From Apostichopus californicus (lineage: Eukaryota > Echinodermata > Holothuroidea > Aspidochirotida > Stichopodidae), in the NCBI GenBank assembly GCA_020650975.1, contig JAIPMN010000629.1, positions 1 to 64,000 on the forward strand: DNA of 64,000 nucleotides, in the 5' to 3' direction. This document shows positions 46,546 through 58,000 of this stretch, piece after piece (within the stretch, counting starts at the first letter, position 1; the number at the start of each line of letters is the position of its first letter). A program made the translations under genes and the position numbers. The notes beneath the pieces were generated by a model, which ran no database searches, had not been told where the DNA came from, and saw only the letters and a list, made by a program, of their open reading frames with translations.

Positions 46546-46669
46546 GTGGTTCTGTGAATCCTGTCACTCATATCAGTTCTCGTGTCAGATTTAACTAATT
46601 ACTCTCTTGACGTGTGTGTGGTGAGATATTGTCCCTTTTTGCGGATGTGTCACCGTAACGAAGACGAAG
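46546..46669. mobile_element. 124-bp insertion with 7-bp target duplication
   Basis: The insertion is flanked by ATCCCTA on both sides (46539-46545 and 46670-46676), while module 4 has a single copy of this site (CTATCCCTATGCATC, about 39690). It begins GTGGTTCTGTG and ends AACGAAGACGAAG, with no inverted ends. It could be a truncated SINE or LINE tail, but the family is unknown. Confidence 0.7.
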
Positions 46670-46819
46670 ATCCCTATGCATCTTACTATTTTGTAACTAG
46701 TATTATGATAGGCTATTATATGCCCCATTATGCATAGCATTTTTGTATGTGTTACAAGATAAACTATTCCCAAATTTCCTCTAATTACAGTAGTATCTTG
46801 GTAAGAGAAAAGAAAGAGC

Positions 46820-47028
46820 GGCCTAACTTGAGAATCCGTACCATATGAATGGGAAAGCTTACTTTGAATCTTCAGAATAACAACTGTATAATCCGGCTGA
46901 ACGTGTGTGCTCAATAGAATAACAGTCAGTGAATAGGTGCGTCGCGTGAATGATTTGCTGGAATGAATTAAAGGGTTAGGAAGTAGGGTTAGGGCTTAGT
47001 CAAATGGTACGGATTCTAAATTAGTACT
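46820..47028. mobile_element. 209-bp MITE-like insertion with 8-bp duplication
   Basis: The insertion is flanked by GAAAGAGC on both sides (46812-46819 and 47029-47036). Module 1 has the empty site (GAGAAAGAGCTTACATG, about 11690). Near its ends AGAATCCGTACCATATGA faces its inverted copy TCAAATGGTACGGATTCT. An 8-bp duplication with inverted ends suggests a non-autonomous hAT- or P-type element, though the outermost bases do not pair well. Confidence 0.7.
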
Positions 47029-47854
47029 GAAAGAGCTTACATGTTGACAGTTCTAGGTTTATGAAATGATATTCTTCAAGACAAATTTCAGGTGATAAAA
47101 ACATAGCACTAGCAGTCCTTAGATGTGTCAATGAAATTGCAAGTACAGTATGATTGGGTCATTGGTCCATTATTGACACACAGAGGTTAACCTGTTTAAA
47201 TGACAATAAAGACAGGCAGAACTAATAAAGTATCTACTCCTACAGTCAATTTAACTGGTAACTGGTAATTAATTGTAATGAAGTGCATTGTTAAAGTTTT
47301 TCAAGCAGAATTTGCAAAGTGATACTGTACATGATTCAGCAGGTGGCTGATATATCAAATTGTTGGCTTATGCTCACTGATGAATTATCACTAAGGCAAA
47401 ATGTTGAATGTATTTCACTGAGGGGGCTGTAGCATCCAGGCTGCATAGGATTCCTTTGTGCTCTGCATTTGTACAGTACAGGCGCTGCAGGTCTGTCACT
47501 TGAAATATTCTCTATTGTTTGATAGCCTTGCTGCAGCAGGACTTTGCAGCTGCTGCAGCTTTCATTTTTAACACAGTACCTGACACATAATGACCATTAA
47601 GTATTTACTCAACTGTGGGACCTCATCTGACCTCATTTTCAATATGTCACTGACCTACACGAAATAAAGAGACTAGAGTGAGTCAAAGTTGGTGTGAGCC
47701 ATCATACATAAGGTAGAATGATAATCACCAGTGTTCAAATCTGACCTCTCGCTTTCAAGAAACTATTTTGCCTTTTTTTTGCTCTTTCAGATGAATTGAT
47801 ACACAGTATAAGGTCTTAGAAAAGAGAAACGTCTTTACCAGCAAAGAGATAATT

Positions 47855-48427
47855 ATGGATGTTGACTTTGCTTTGAATGAGCTAGGCATGCTCAGTGCTG
47901 TCACAGACAGCCGACGAGATTATCAAGGAGAGCTGCAAAACAGAGACAACGATGCATCATCCTCCTTTCATGTCGTCTCTGCAAATCCTAAATTTGTTGT
48001 TAACATAGGTGCGGTACAGAAAACTTACCCATCCAAGAGAAGGCCACAGAAGATGAAAGTCTGTGGTACAGTGGATTCACCTGCAATGGCAGTTGCTGCC
48101 AAATTCGAAGATTCTGCTGCTGAACGAAGAACTTTTAAGGCTTCTAGCAGGTTGCATCATAGATACTTCTTTCGACCGTATTCTAAGAACAGACGGAAGA
48201 AAGGGGTGTGTCTAGTAAAAGATATCCGTAATAGATCTTTGGAGGGGAGCTTTCAGATTCAGTTGCCTCCACCATCAGAGTCAACACTGACACAGGCCAT
48301 GGCATCCATGAATATAGAGAAAGAAAAAGAGAAGCAAATGGCTGCATCATCTTCTTCAAGCAGTTTAGCTAACTTACCTCTACCAGATGTGACAGTAAGG
48401 AAAGGTTTGCGAGCTCATGCAAGATAA
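47855..48427 (+). CDS. Unrecognised basic 190-aa protein, parent of the relics
   Basis: This single open frame starts at ATGGATGTTGAC. It follows a probable splice acceptor at 47783-47789, so the ATG lies in a second exon after a 5' UTR segment. The protein is rich in Lys, Arg and Ser, with the basic stretch SKNRRKKG, then LPPPSESTLTQAMASMNIE, a charged EKEKEKQ run, a poly-Ser run and a C-terminus VTVRKGLRAHAR. No signal peptide or membrane helix is seen, and it is likely largely disordered. I do not recognise a family. Its first 80 or so codons are duplicated as relics at 12358 and 40336, and the founding duplication breakpoint (48090-48098) lies inside its coding sequence. It converges with the PDZ-PH gene. 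It looks like a real gene because the frame is open only here and the copies decay. Confidence 0.65.
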   Translation: MDVDFALNELGMLSAVTDSRRDYQGELQNRDNDASSSFHVVSANPKFVVNIGAVQKTYPSKRRPQKMKVCGTVDSPAMAVAAKFEDSAAERRTFKASSRLHHRYFFRPYSKNRRKKGVCLVKDIRNRSLEGSFQIQLPPPSESTLTQAMASMNIEKEKEKQMAASSSSSSLANLPLPDVTVRKGLRAHAR

Positions 48428-48677
48428 GTCATTGAGATGTAACTTATTATCTGGAGTCCCTGTAGTATGTTTGATCAAGTCTATAAATGCGAATATGTGA
48501 ATAAAGAGAAAGAAAGAGAGAAGCAAATGGCCGCATCATATTCAAGCAGTTTAGCTTACCTACCTCTACCAGATGTGACAGTAAGGAAAGGTTTGCGAGC
48601 TCATGCAAGATAAGTCATTGAGATGTAACTTATTATCTGGAGTCCCTATAGTATGTTTGATCAAGTCTATAAATGCG
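48305..48677. repeat. 186-bp tandem duplication of the small gene's 3' end
   Basis: Two neighbouring copies with a period of 186 bases (GAGCTCATGCAAGATAAG at 48411 and 48597) cover the last 40 codons, the stop and about 60 bases of 3' UTR. The second copy has lost a few bases in the poly-Ser run and lies wholly downstream of the first stop. It therefore adds only 3' UTR sequence. Confidence 0.85.
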
Positions 48678-51600
48678 TCTTTAAACACTCTTGACTAAAT
48701 TTGGTACATGTGTTCTGTTAAAGGTTCTTCCATATTCTACATTTACCAATCTTATGCTTCTGTTTAATTAATTATGAATACATAACAGTTTAAGCACTTA
48801 AGCAACATTTTGAAACACCTAGTTGAAGGAAAGAGATGTAAAAGCATTCTGACAGGGTTTGTTTGTTTTGGGCAGAATGAAGGAGAAGTTTGGGGGAGGG
48901 AGGTAGGGGGGAGGAGAGTGTTAGTTTGGGACAGTTGGGGGGGATTCATCTTTTCTCCAATATGAGGCTATGTATATAAAGTATTTTGTATCTGTGTTAT
49001 GTTAATGCACCATTGTGGTTAAGTCTTGCTCATCACCTGTGAAACATATCTATGAATGCAGTGGTGGGGGTGGGGGGGGGGAGGGATTATCCTTCACCTT
49101 AGTTTGATGTTATGGTGATGTTCCTCATGATTTATATTGAAAAGTGTGTGGTGTTACATTGATGTTGCTACCTGTACAATACACAAGACAATAAGCTTGT
49201 ATCAGTTGTGGACAATATTAGATTTCTTGAAAAGTGAAAAAAACATTCCTTACAGGTTGTTGCAAAAGTTTGTCTCATTATTATCTTCTGCCAACACTAG
49301 GTGTTATGTTCACAGATAGGGTCAACGGATGGCGCTATACAGTACAATTACAATACTGCTATTTTCATAATGATATATCAGTATTTTCGTCAGTCGTTAC
49401 AAAGAGACAGAGAACATGAGGACCACCAATCAGTACATCATTAACTGTTTTATTAACCCTTTATTTTATAATAATTACAATAAGTTATGACTTTATGAGT
49501 ACTTTATCAATATGTATATACCGTAAAGAAAAAATAAAGAGTTGAACAAGAGACAGAAAAATCACAGTACTTATCTAATGAAAAATGTTTTCAAATCTGA
49601 TCCAATAGTTAAATACAAACAGAGGACATGAACCAGATACAATGATTCTCTATCAGAAATTTCATTATTTTTTCCACCTTTTAAATTCTAATGTCAAATG
49701 ATCAACCATGAAAAAAATGGTTATCAAGGAAAATTACAAATAGAATACTTCTCTGAATTCCCACAATTATTTTGATGAAAAAAAAATTCATTATTACTTA
49801 CTGTAATGTATAATTTACGCTATTCAATCATCTTTCTAAATTACAATCATCCATTGATTTTTTTTCATCATGAGAGGATATTTTTGTTTTGGTTGAAAGA
49901 AAACCTTAACTCGTAAAAAGAATTCACACAAATTCTCTTGATAAAAAAATTAAATTAATGTCATTCATTCTTCATTTTCAATAACTATCCTTAAGTAATG
50001 TCCAAATGAGGAAACACATAACTTTTGTCTTGCAAGAAAATTATAAGTGGAAAACTGGCTTTTCTTAATCAAATTCTTCAAAGCGATTCTAATATAAAAC
50101 AATGTTAAAATGGAGTTGTAAATATTCCCTGGTTAATCTTCCAGAGAATAAATCATGAAGGATTTTTGGCAAGAATGGTTCAATTTCCAAACCAATTCCG
50201 AGAACTATATCGAAGACATAGAGGCAAAGTTATTCCCTCTTCTAATAGATAATACGTTGTTGTTTAATTAGAAATCAGAAATACATCTATGATAACTCAT
50301 ACATACATACACTCATAAAACTCATTTAAGGAGTACTAGCTATTGCTTTCAGCAAAGAAATGGTTACTACAAGCTTCAATCAATAAGCCTTAAAGATCAA
50401 AGCTGAAATGGGAAAATTTATTGAATGCAGTTAGGTAACATAACATGTCCTTAAATATTGACCATAAACAAACAAACAAAGACTGCGATGTAATATTTTA
50501 GGACAACAAGAAACATCTACTTGATTAACATTTTCGAATGTCTGTCATTGTTAATAACAGGAGTGCTGGAGCTGTGTCAGTTCAAAGCAAGTGCTTCCAC
50601 ATCCAGTTTTAAATACTGCTCTCAATAATTCATCGCTCAGACATTTTTTCATGTTATTACTAAATATCTTGTAAGCAGCAATTCAGGGGGTACTAAATTT
50701 GCACACGGCTTGACATTTACTTGCATCATTTGAAATTAAAACTTGACTAATCTAGTCGAAAATTAACCCAAGAAAAATTAATTTATTGAGTCAAAATCTG
50801 CAAAGAAAATTGATGATAATTAATGCAAAGAGTCGCTTTATGTAGTACCTATCCTAGAGAAGCTGGAAACTGGCAGAATGTAAAAGTTGTAATACTTTTT
50901 GCATTTTCCATCCCTTGGCAAATTTTCTTGGTACAATTCTCTGTGTGGCCAATTGTCTTTTTGTTAATGTGTCTCTGCCAAGTTTGGCACGCCGATGCTG
51001 AGAGGTCTCCAGCATAAATGCAGTCGGGCTACGTAGGACTATAAATATTTTGGCTCCACAGTTGCACAAAATGGACACTGCTGTTTTGCAGAAAATATCT
51101 CAGTTGTATGCTATCGATTCAGCCTTGCTGCTAGATTGTTGACTTAAAGCCTAATTAATGGTAAGACCAAAGCAAACACTCTCTTAATAGAAATAACAAT
51201 GACCAGCAAGGGATAAAATTCTCTTCCTATATTTAAACTTGTCCAATCAAGTACATATAATAAATTAAATTTGTTGTGACGTTGTTTAATTGTCATAGAT
51301 AAATTTTGTGCTGGACTATATGATAAAAAATATATAAGCTTATAAGTATATTTCTACATCTTTACAACTTGTAACAGAGTCACCAATACAAGGAATTGTG
51401 CCCTTTCTGTATATATCTAACACCCGGATCAACGAATGCCTTCCCACCCCACCCCCCCCCCCATCCCCACCCCTCATCCCCACCCCATCCCACTTACTAC
51501 ATAACACCTAGCTTGTCCTCAGCCAAATGCTCTTTACACCCAAACAGAACTTATTTATATCATGAACATAAATCTCCATCGGCAGTTATTTGAAGTGACA

Positions 51601-52079
51601 TAAATGTACTTCGTGGCGAGCAATTAACTTCTTTCAAAATGCATCACGAAAATAGGCTAGACAAGGAGCTGGAACTTGGTACGATTAGCCAGATCTGATG
51701 AGAAGGCGGATCTGGAAGGGCTACAGCTCCGAGTCCAAGGTCAATTACGGTGGCCGGGGGGGGAGGGGGATGAATCAAGTCCGGGTTACCTTTCCACCAG
51801 AATAATTTCCATGAATTTATGAAGAGCTTATATAGAAAAGAGACCCAGTGACATTGTCCCCAGTCCCCAATCTCTCCAGTAGCTATAACTTCTTCCTGCT
51901 TATACTCCGTCACTGAACACAATTAATCGTGACTGTCTGACCACTTGTCCATTCTCTAGTGGCGCCCATTTCCTTTATAAGTCGAATATCTTGACAAAAT
52001 CATGCTCCCCAAAAAACAGACCGAGACTTGAGACCATCTGATAGTGGCGATTGACGGCAGTGGCATTGTAACAATTAGA
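48678..52079. other. AT-rich convergent intergenic region
   Basis: No coding exon was recognised. It holds a G-rich patch near 48890-48945, a G-run at 49064-49084, an AAAATAAAG polyadenylation-type signal at about 49530 that could serve the plus-strand gene, and C-rich stretches at 51447-51490 and G-runs at 51755-51770. The lower-coordinate 3' UTR of the PDZ-PH gene must begin at 52079 and extend into this stretch. Confidence 0.5.
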
Positions 52080-55000
52080 TCATATCAACATCTCCTGGTC
52101 TTTGGTAACTTCGGCTTGACTGAATTCGTCCTCTTCGTTTGTCTGAATCCAACGTCCAATGGAGGATGCCAGAGATGCCACCCATCTGTGAAGAGAGAGA
52201 AAGAAGAAATGCCAAACTTTGTCTCAAACTTGATTCTAGATTCTGAGCTTTAAATGACGAGTGACTGGAACATCACCAGCCTGTATGCTCTTTTCATTGT
52301 GTTCTATAGTGTAGTTGTCGGAAACCAAATTCTTGAGCAGCTTGAATGGCTTGAAGTCTACGCTTGATGCTAGGTGGAAACGCAATCAATCCTTCTGGCT
52401 CATCTGGGGTTGTTTATTAATATTTTTGAGATGAGATGAGTGTTTTAATCTAACACGAAACATAAACCCTACTTTAATTTTGAGAGACACAAAACTTGAA
52501 CCCATAACCTAACAGATGTTGGGATTTTATTGTTTCCAATGCAACCCTCTTTAACAATAACACCGATACAAGCAACACGTGTAAGAACTTGACTATATGA
52601 GATCGTCATTTTAGTCTCAGCTAAAATATTTGATAAGTGGGAGTGTGAGGGGGTAATGGCTTTTTCAAGAAGTTTCTTGAGTTGATATTGATCAATTTCA
52701 TTAGTTTCTGTTCTAATCAAACGATAAAGTAGAACATTAAAAATACTATTTTTCAATTTGCATTTTTACATGGTTCGAACCACAGAGAGTGGGTGGACAT
52801 TTTGTGGGCAAAGAAATGTTAAAACTTAATGGAAGCATGAGTAACTTTACTCAATATCATTCATTTGGTGAAAAAAAACAAACTGGAAGAGCGTCTTAGA
52901 TTAATTTTTTTCCTCCTGTAAATCTTTGGACAACTCTTCGTAAGTTTGGTGAAATTTGTCCACCCAATGCAAACAGCTGATTTAAAAGCAAGCCAATCAT
53001 CGTTACCTTTTTCTCTCAGTTTCATTGTCTGCTATAAAGAAGTAGGTTCGCAGATCAGAAATGGGTGGCACCAACATAAATCCGTACTTCTTTCCTGCGA
53101 GTTCCTTCTCTTGTATCGTGTACCCGTGAAAGTGCGCGATTCCTGCATTCATTTTGGAATAATATTGAAAGAAAAATTATGTACTGAAAGAAAAAAATTA
53201 TGTTTAAAGTGACTTCATGTCACTTCAAATGGTTTGCTGAACAGAAGTGAAATAACATTAAATTTGTGGGACACAAAATTGTCTGTATTACGCTACATGG
53301 AAAATCCGTAACGTGGCACTCCAATGATTCTACAGAGAACGAACTGTACGACAAGGTTGGGAGTTACGCTATTGTAACCAATAGTTGACCCGCATCTGGG
53401 TGACCTTTGACCTCAGGTTGACCTCCAGTGACCTGGGTATGGGACCTGAATCAGAGAAACATGATCGGGTGAAAGCGCTCACACTGATGCAGATGTGCTG
53501 GGTGATGCACTGGTTCAAGGATACACTCGAGCAGTCTGGCCAAACGAAGAAATGTTTTAAAAATGTTTTAAACAAAACAGGTTAACGTGTTTGAAACGAT
53601 CAGTTTTACCAGAACCTTCTCATCGAAACTATTTACAAACTAACTTTGCATACACTACTAGTGATCTACTCATGATTAACTTAACGTACTGAGACCCCAG
53701 CTTGTTAAGTTTCGTGGACATGACAGCGCCCTCTGTTAGGACTCATGAATGCATTGCCAGCTACTCTGTGTTTTATACATTGACCTACACAGATGTTTTC
53801 CAGTAGATAAGCAGTCGGTTGACAGATTTTTTTTTCTCTTTGAACACAAAAACACAAATTGCAGTTTTCATATTTCTCTCGCTTCGAAAAATATGTTGAC
53901 AAGTTTGTTACATTGGGGGAAAAAATGGACAGAAAGCTCACTTCTTAGTTGCAATTAATACTTTCAGAATTTCTCAGCCAAAAAGGGCCCTTTTGAATTA
54001 TGTTTTTCTCAATTTCTTAACGATGAGCACTTTCTGTTTATAAATATAAAGAAGTTAATTTTCATTCACAAAAATGGGGCACTTTTTGTGGTTTCTCAAA
54101 AGACTTTCTAGAGGGGGCAAGTTTGCCCCTGTTTCCCCTGCAAGCAGGCCCGATGTCATGTGCGTTACTAGTAAGACCTCCTGATAAGTGTGGTTGATGC
54201 GCCCCCCCCCCCTTCCGACAATCATCATAAAACTTACTGGTTTAGATATTTACAAGTGACGAGCTTACCTGTCTCGGAGAATGAGAAGGAGGGGCAACGA
54301 CCAGAGGAGCCGGTCATTGAGGGTTAAAAGATTTATACCAGGGTATACTAGACACGGTAGAATGAGGTGCTAAGGTTGTGAGGAGACAGGTAAGCGAGGA
54401 GTGAAGTAAATACAACCAACTCCCTTTTTGCTCATCTTATAAACACGTCTACTCACCCAACGCCTGTGGTTGCTTCACATCTTTATAATAGTACAGACAG
54501 GCATCTTTAAGTACACAGTATCTCTTCTTCCAATTTTTATGAACGTTGCCCTGTTTTGTCAGGACCCCTCGGCAGTCTGGATTTTTAATGGAGTAGGCAG
54601 GAAGGCCTACATTGTGCGTACTTATATCCAGCCAGACATCTGCGTTGGTCTTCTTCTGGGCAGCTTCCGTTATGGCCTTGGCCCAACTGGAAGAAATATA
54701 TATAGACGCTTATTAAACGGTGAAGAAATAGGTCAGCGTGTCAAGTAGAGCAAATACCATGCCGTGATGATGAACCTGCTGATCTTAACCTACCCCCCCT
54801 CAACAGCCTCCTCCCCCCCTGCCCCTCCCCAACCTCCCACCAATAACCTTTACTTTACAACCAGCTATTTGAGGGAGACACACAACCCACCATCACTAAT
54901 AAAATATGCATTGGAATTTCTTTCTCAGAGTGCCCACACCAAGTCTAATATTAAAGATCAACAAGGAAGACCTTCTCTCCCCCCCCCCACCCCGCCACCC

Positions 55001-58000
55001 CCCATTCTGTTTGGGACAGAACTACTGGTGATGGACTCTCATCGAATGACTGATCCAATGATCTGTGTATTTGACTGTACAGCAGAGTCACTTTAAAGCC
55101 TCATTATGATGCAATCAATCTAAACGATCTTTTTTTTGGAATGGGCCCAAACGTTGTTACTGAAACAAGTATACCGTCATGATTGTATGATTATGATTGA
55201 CTTATACACAAATGCTATGAGAAAAGGAATGTAGGGTTAGGGTACAATATGTTTGTGTAATTCATAATGGAATACATAATGAGGCGGCTTTAATTGGTGA
55301 ACCTTAGCAGTTTAAAGGGTCATTTTTCAAACTTTAAAAGTGTTATAGAAATGCAACCTGCACTGATAGAAGTGATTTTTAACATTCTATAACATATCAA
55401 AATTTAATTCCGAGCCTCAAATCATCTTTTTACTGTTAAAATATAAATAAAAAGTATATTTAAAAATATAATAAAATAAACACAAATTGGGAAAAAAAAG
55501 AAACAAAGACATACCTGCTCATTTCAGATTCATTTTCTGTGTAGAAGTAATATGTCCTTGCCTTGTATTTGGTGATTTTGAATGAGTGCGATTTACCGGC
55601 ATCCCGGGCCCTCACGAGGGTGTAGTTGGTCAAGACGACTGCACCTAAAGGATCCACATCCTGAAAAATTAAAATATGAAACAAATCTCTATCAATCATA
55701 GTACTTCTTCACTTTAGTCACTAAATTGTTTTACACACAAACAACACCTTCCATTTTAGCAGAACTCAAATGTTGACAGAGCAGACAAATGATAATGAAG
55801 TGAACAACACCCGGAGTCTAAATGGTTACTGCTTGTAACATTGATTCGAAATGGGAAGAAAAATTCTTGTAGGCACTTTGAGTGGTAGGATAAGAAGGAA
55901 GGGTCACTGAGGGCCTAGAGCATAAATGGAACTTACCAGTTCACTCTAGACATGGCAAAGAGTGCAAATGTTATGAGGAGACAGGTAGGCCAGGAATCGA
56001 AGTAAATTTATGAAAACGGGATTTGAACCAGTTATGACCCTCGGAATACAAATCCTCTGCTCTACCAACCACTTCATCTTTCATCATCGAGATTTATTTC
56101 CTGCCTGGATGGGGGAGGGGGGTAGGGAGATGTTTGCCCCACAACCACTGGGTTCCTGGACGGACACAGTGCCCGTCACACTGAATAATCGGGGATCATG
56201 CTGCCGTTTCCTTCTATACGACCCAGAAAGCAGCGAGAACTCTAGCACAAGGCAAAAGGGTCAAACTACAGTCTTCTTTCTGGTGGCAAGTCCGACATTC
56301 TCCAGATTGGACAAAAAGGCCAGATTTCAAACACTTCATCAAATTACAAATCAATTAACAATTAAAGTTGAATGTTAGAAAGTCGAAATCATTCGTCATA
56401 TGATCATGAGTTGTTTATGTTACAAGGAAAAGAGAAGAAAGAAAAAAAATCATCTTTTAGCTAAAATATGACAGAGATGATCTTTGCGAAGCAAAATTGC
56501 CCCCAAACAGTTAACGAGGAATGTTGCTCTGTTTTTATAGGAGATACCCTAGTTTAGAAGTCATGTCTGAAGGGTGTCATTTTGTATTTCTGTGATGTCG
56601 TAGTGCCACTATGATCAGAGACCTTTTACTTTCTCTTTCGCTAAAGTAAGATATGTTTATAATTATTGACACTGTAAGCAGTGACCCCATTCACAGTGAT
56701 TAGCTTCAATTTATTAGATTCAGCATTTGCAAAACCCACGTCCCACCTTAGTGACAGAAAATAACCATTATAGTAACAAATAGGAGAATACGGACACAAT
56801 AAAAGTGAAGCACTTGTGACTCCATGATGTCATGTTTCAAGTCTTCCGACTTGTGCCAGAATGACCATTAGATCTGTTTAAATCTGCAAAATCTAGCTGA
56901 TTGGGGAAGTAGTTCATATGCACTTATATTAAATAGACTTATAATGTTACATTGAATTGTGTCTGCTTTGATGTTCTATTCAGACTAACACCACCTACAA
57001 ATGCATTTTACCATTACTTCCCTTCCTTCTTATTACTGCCCACGCACCAGAAATGCCCTTCTAATAGTTCCTGGATATAATGTCCTACACCTCAGAAACA
57101 CAATAAAAAATTTCCTTGGGTAATTCCCCTTCATAATGGAATATTCATTCTGTGCAATATGGAATTGGATGATGACATACCAAATTCCAACGGTACCCTC
57201 GTAAGTATTATGAAAGTTTGGGTCAAAACTTTTAGTGCAAATTTTGAGGTCATTTTCAAGTTTTGTTAGGTGTTTACTTTTGTCCGTGTTATAGGCCGTG
57301 GTATCGCCATAGGTGGTGTTATTTTCTTTGTTTTTTTATTCTTGCCTGTAGTCTATCACTTGATATTTTATGTGATGTCTGTACATGTCATTGTAATCAG
57401 GTCGCTTTCACAACTTATACAAAGAGCATAAATAAACTGAAAATCAATGATATAAAAATCCTGTCTTCTTGGGAGAAGTTGGAGAGGGGGAGTGGGGGGG
57501 GGTGGTGGGGATGGAAAAGGAGGTCCGAAAAGGGGGAAAGGTGGAGGGGTGAAGGGGGGGAATATACATACCTCCTGTGTCTTGTAGTAGTAGAGGCAGC
57601 CATCATGTTTGAGGACAAACCACCTCTTCTTCCAGTTTTTCAGCATTCCTTGTCCACCAAGTTTGTGCATATAACCCGTCTTGATTGGCTTAAAGAGATC
57701 CTGGTTGGGGCTGTTACACATGTTTGTCCCCACTAACAGGTGTAATTCTGAGGGTCCTGAGCACATGACAGATAAAATACAGAAATTCTAAAAATCTTCA
57801 GAAGGTATAGGGGGCAGTATTTCATTAGAGCTGTCAGAATACAGTATATATGAACCAGTTGCACGGTAGGCCTACATGATAGTGCATTAGTTATGTGCAG
57901 GTAAGTAAGGATGAAATTTAGGCACAACATTTATAATTTGAATTTGTTGGAGACCATTAAAGGCATTTTTCGCCCCAAACTGCGTGCCGCCGTCTGAAAA

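Larger units (their letters stand above)
45231..47854. other. Module 5 tail and upstream region of the small gene
   Basis: The sequence resumes with ATTTCACACAACTATCTTGG, equivalent to about 11264 of module 1, so the transporter and the first part of the tail are absent. It includes a GC-rich hairpin patch (45360-45620), two small insertions (46546-46669 and 46820-47028) and a CTTTCAG acceptor-like site at 47783-47789, which may start the 5' UTR exon of the gene at 47855. Confidence 0.55.

Noticed and set aside
49137-51078. Short open frames in the AT-rich convergent region
   Set aside because: They are short, lack splice support or recognisable domains, and occur at the density expected by chance.
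52946-53212. A plus-strand frame over 52946-53212
   Set aside because: It lies opposite the exon 53142-53007 that supplies the GIAHFHGYTIQ segment of the second PH domain.
55881-56073. A tRNA gene on the minus strand
   Set aside because: Only A- and B-box regions are tRNA-like; no acceptor stem or cloverleaf can be closed, and the body is a repeat.
57263-57736. A 157-aa plus-strand frame
   Set aside because: It is antisense to the first PH exon and a G-rich intron tract; the minus-strand exon has domain support and matching splice phases.
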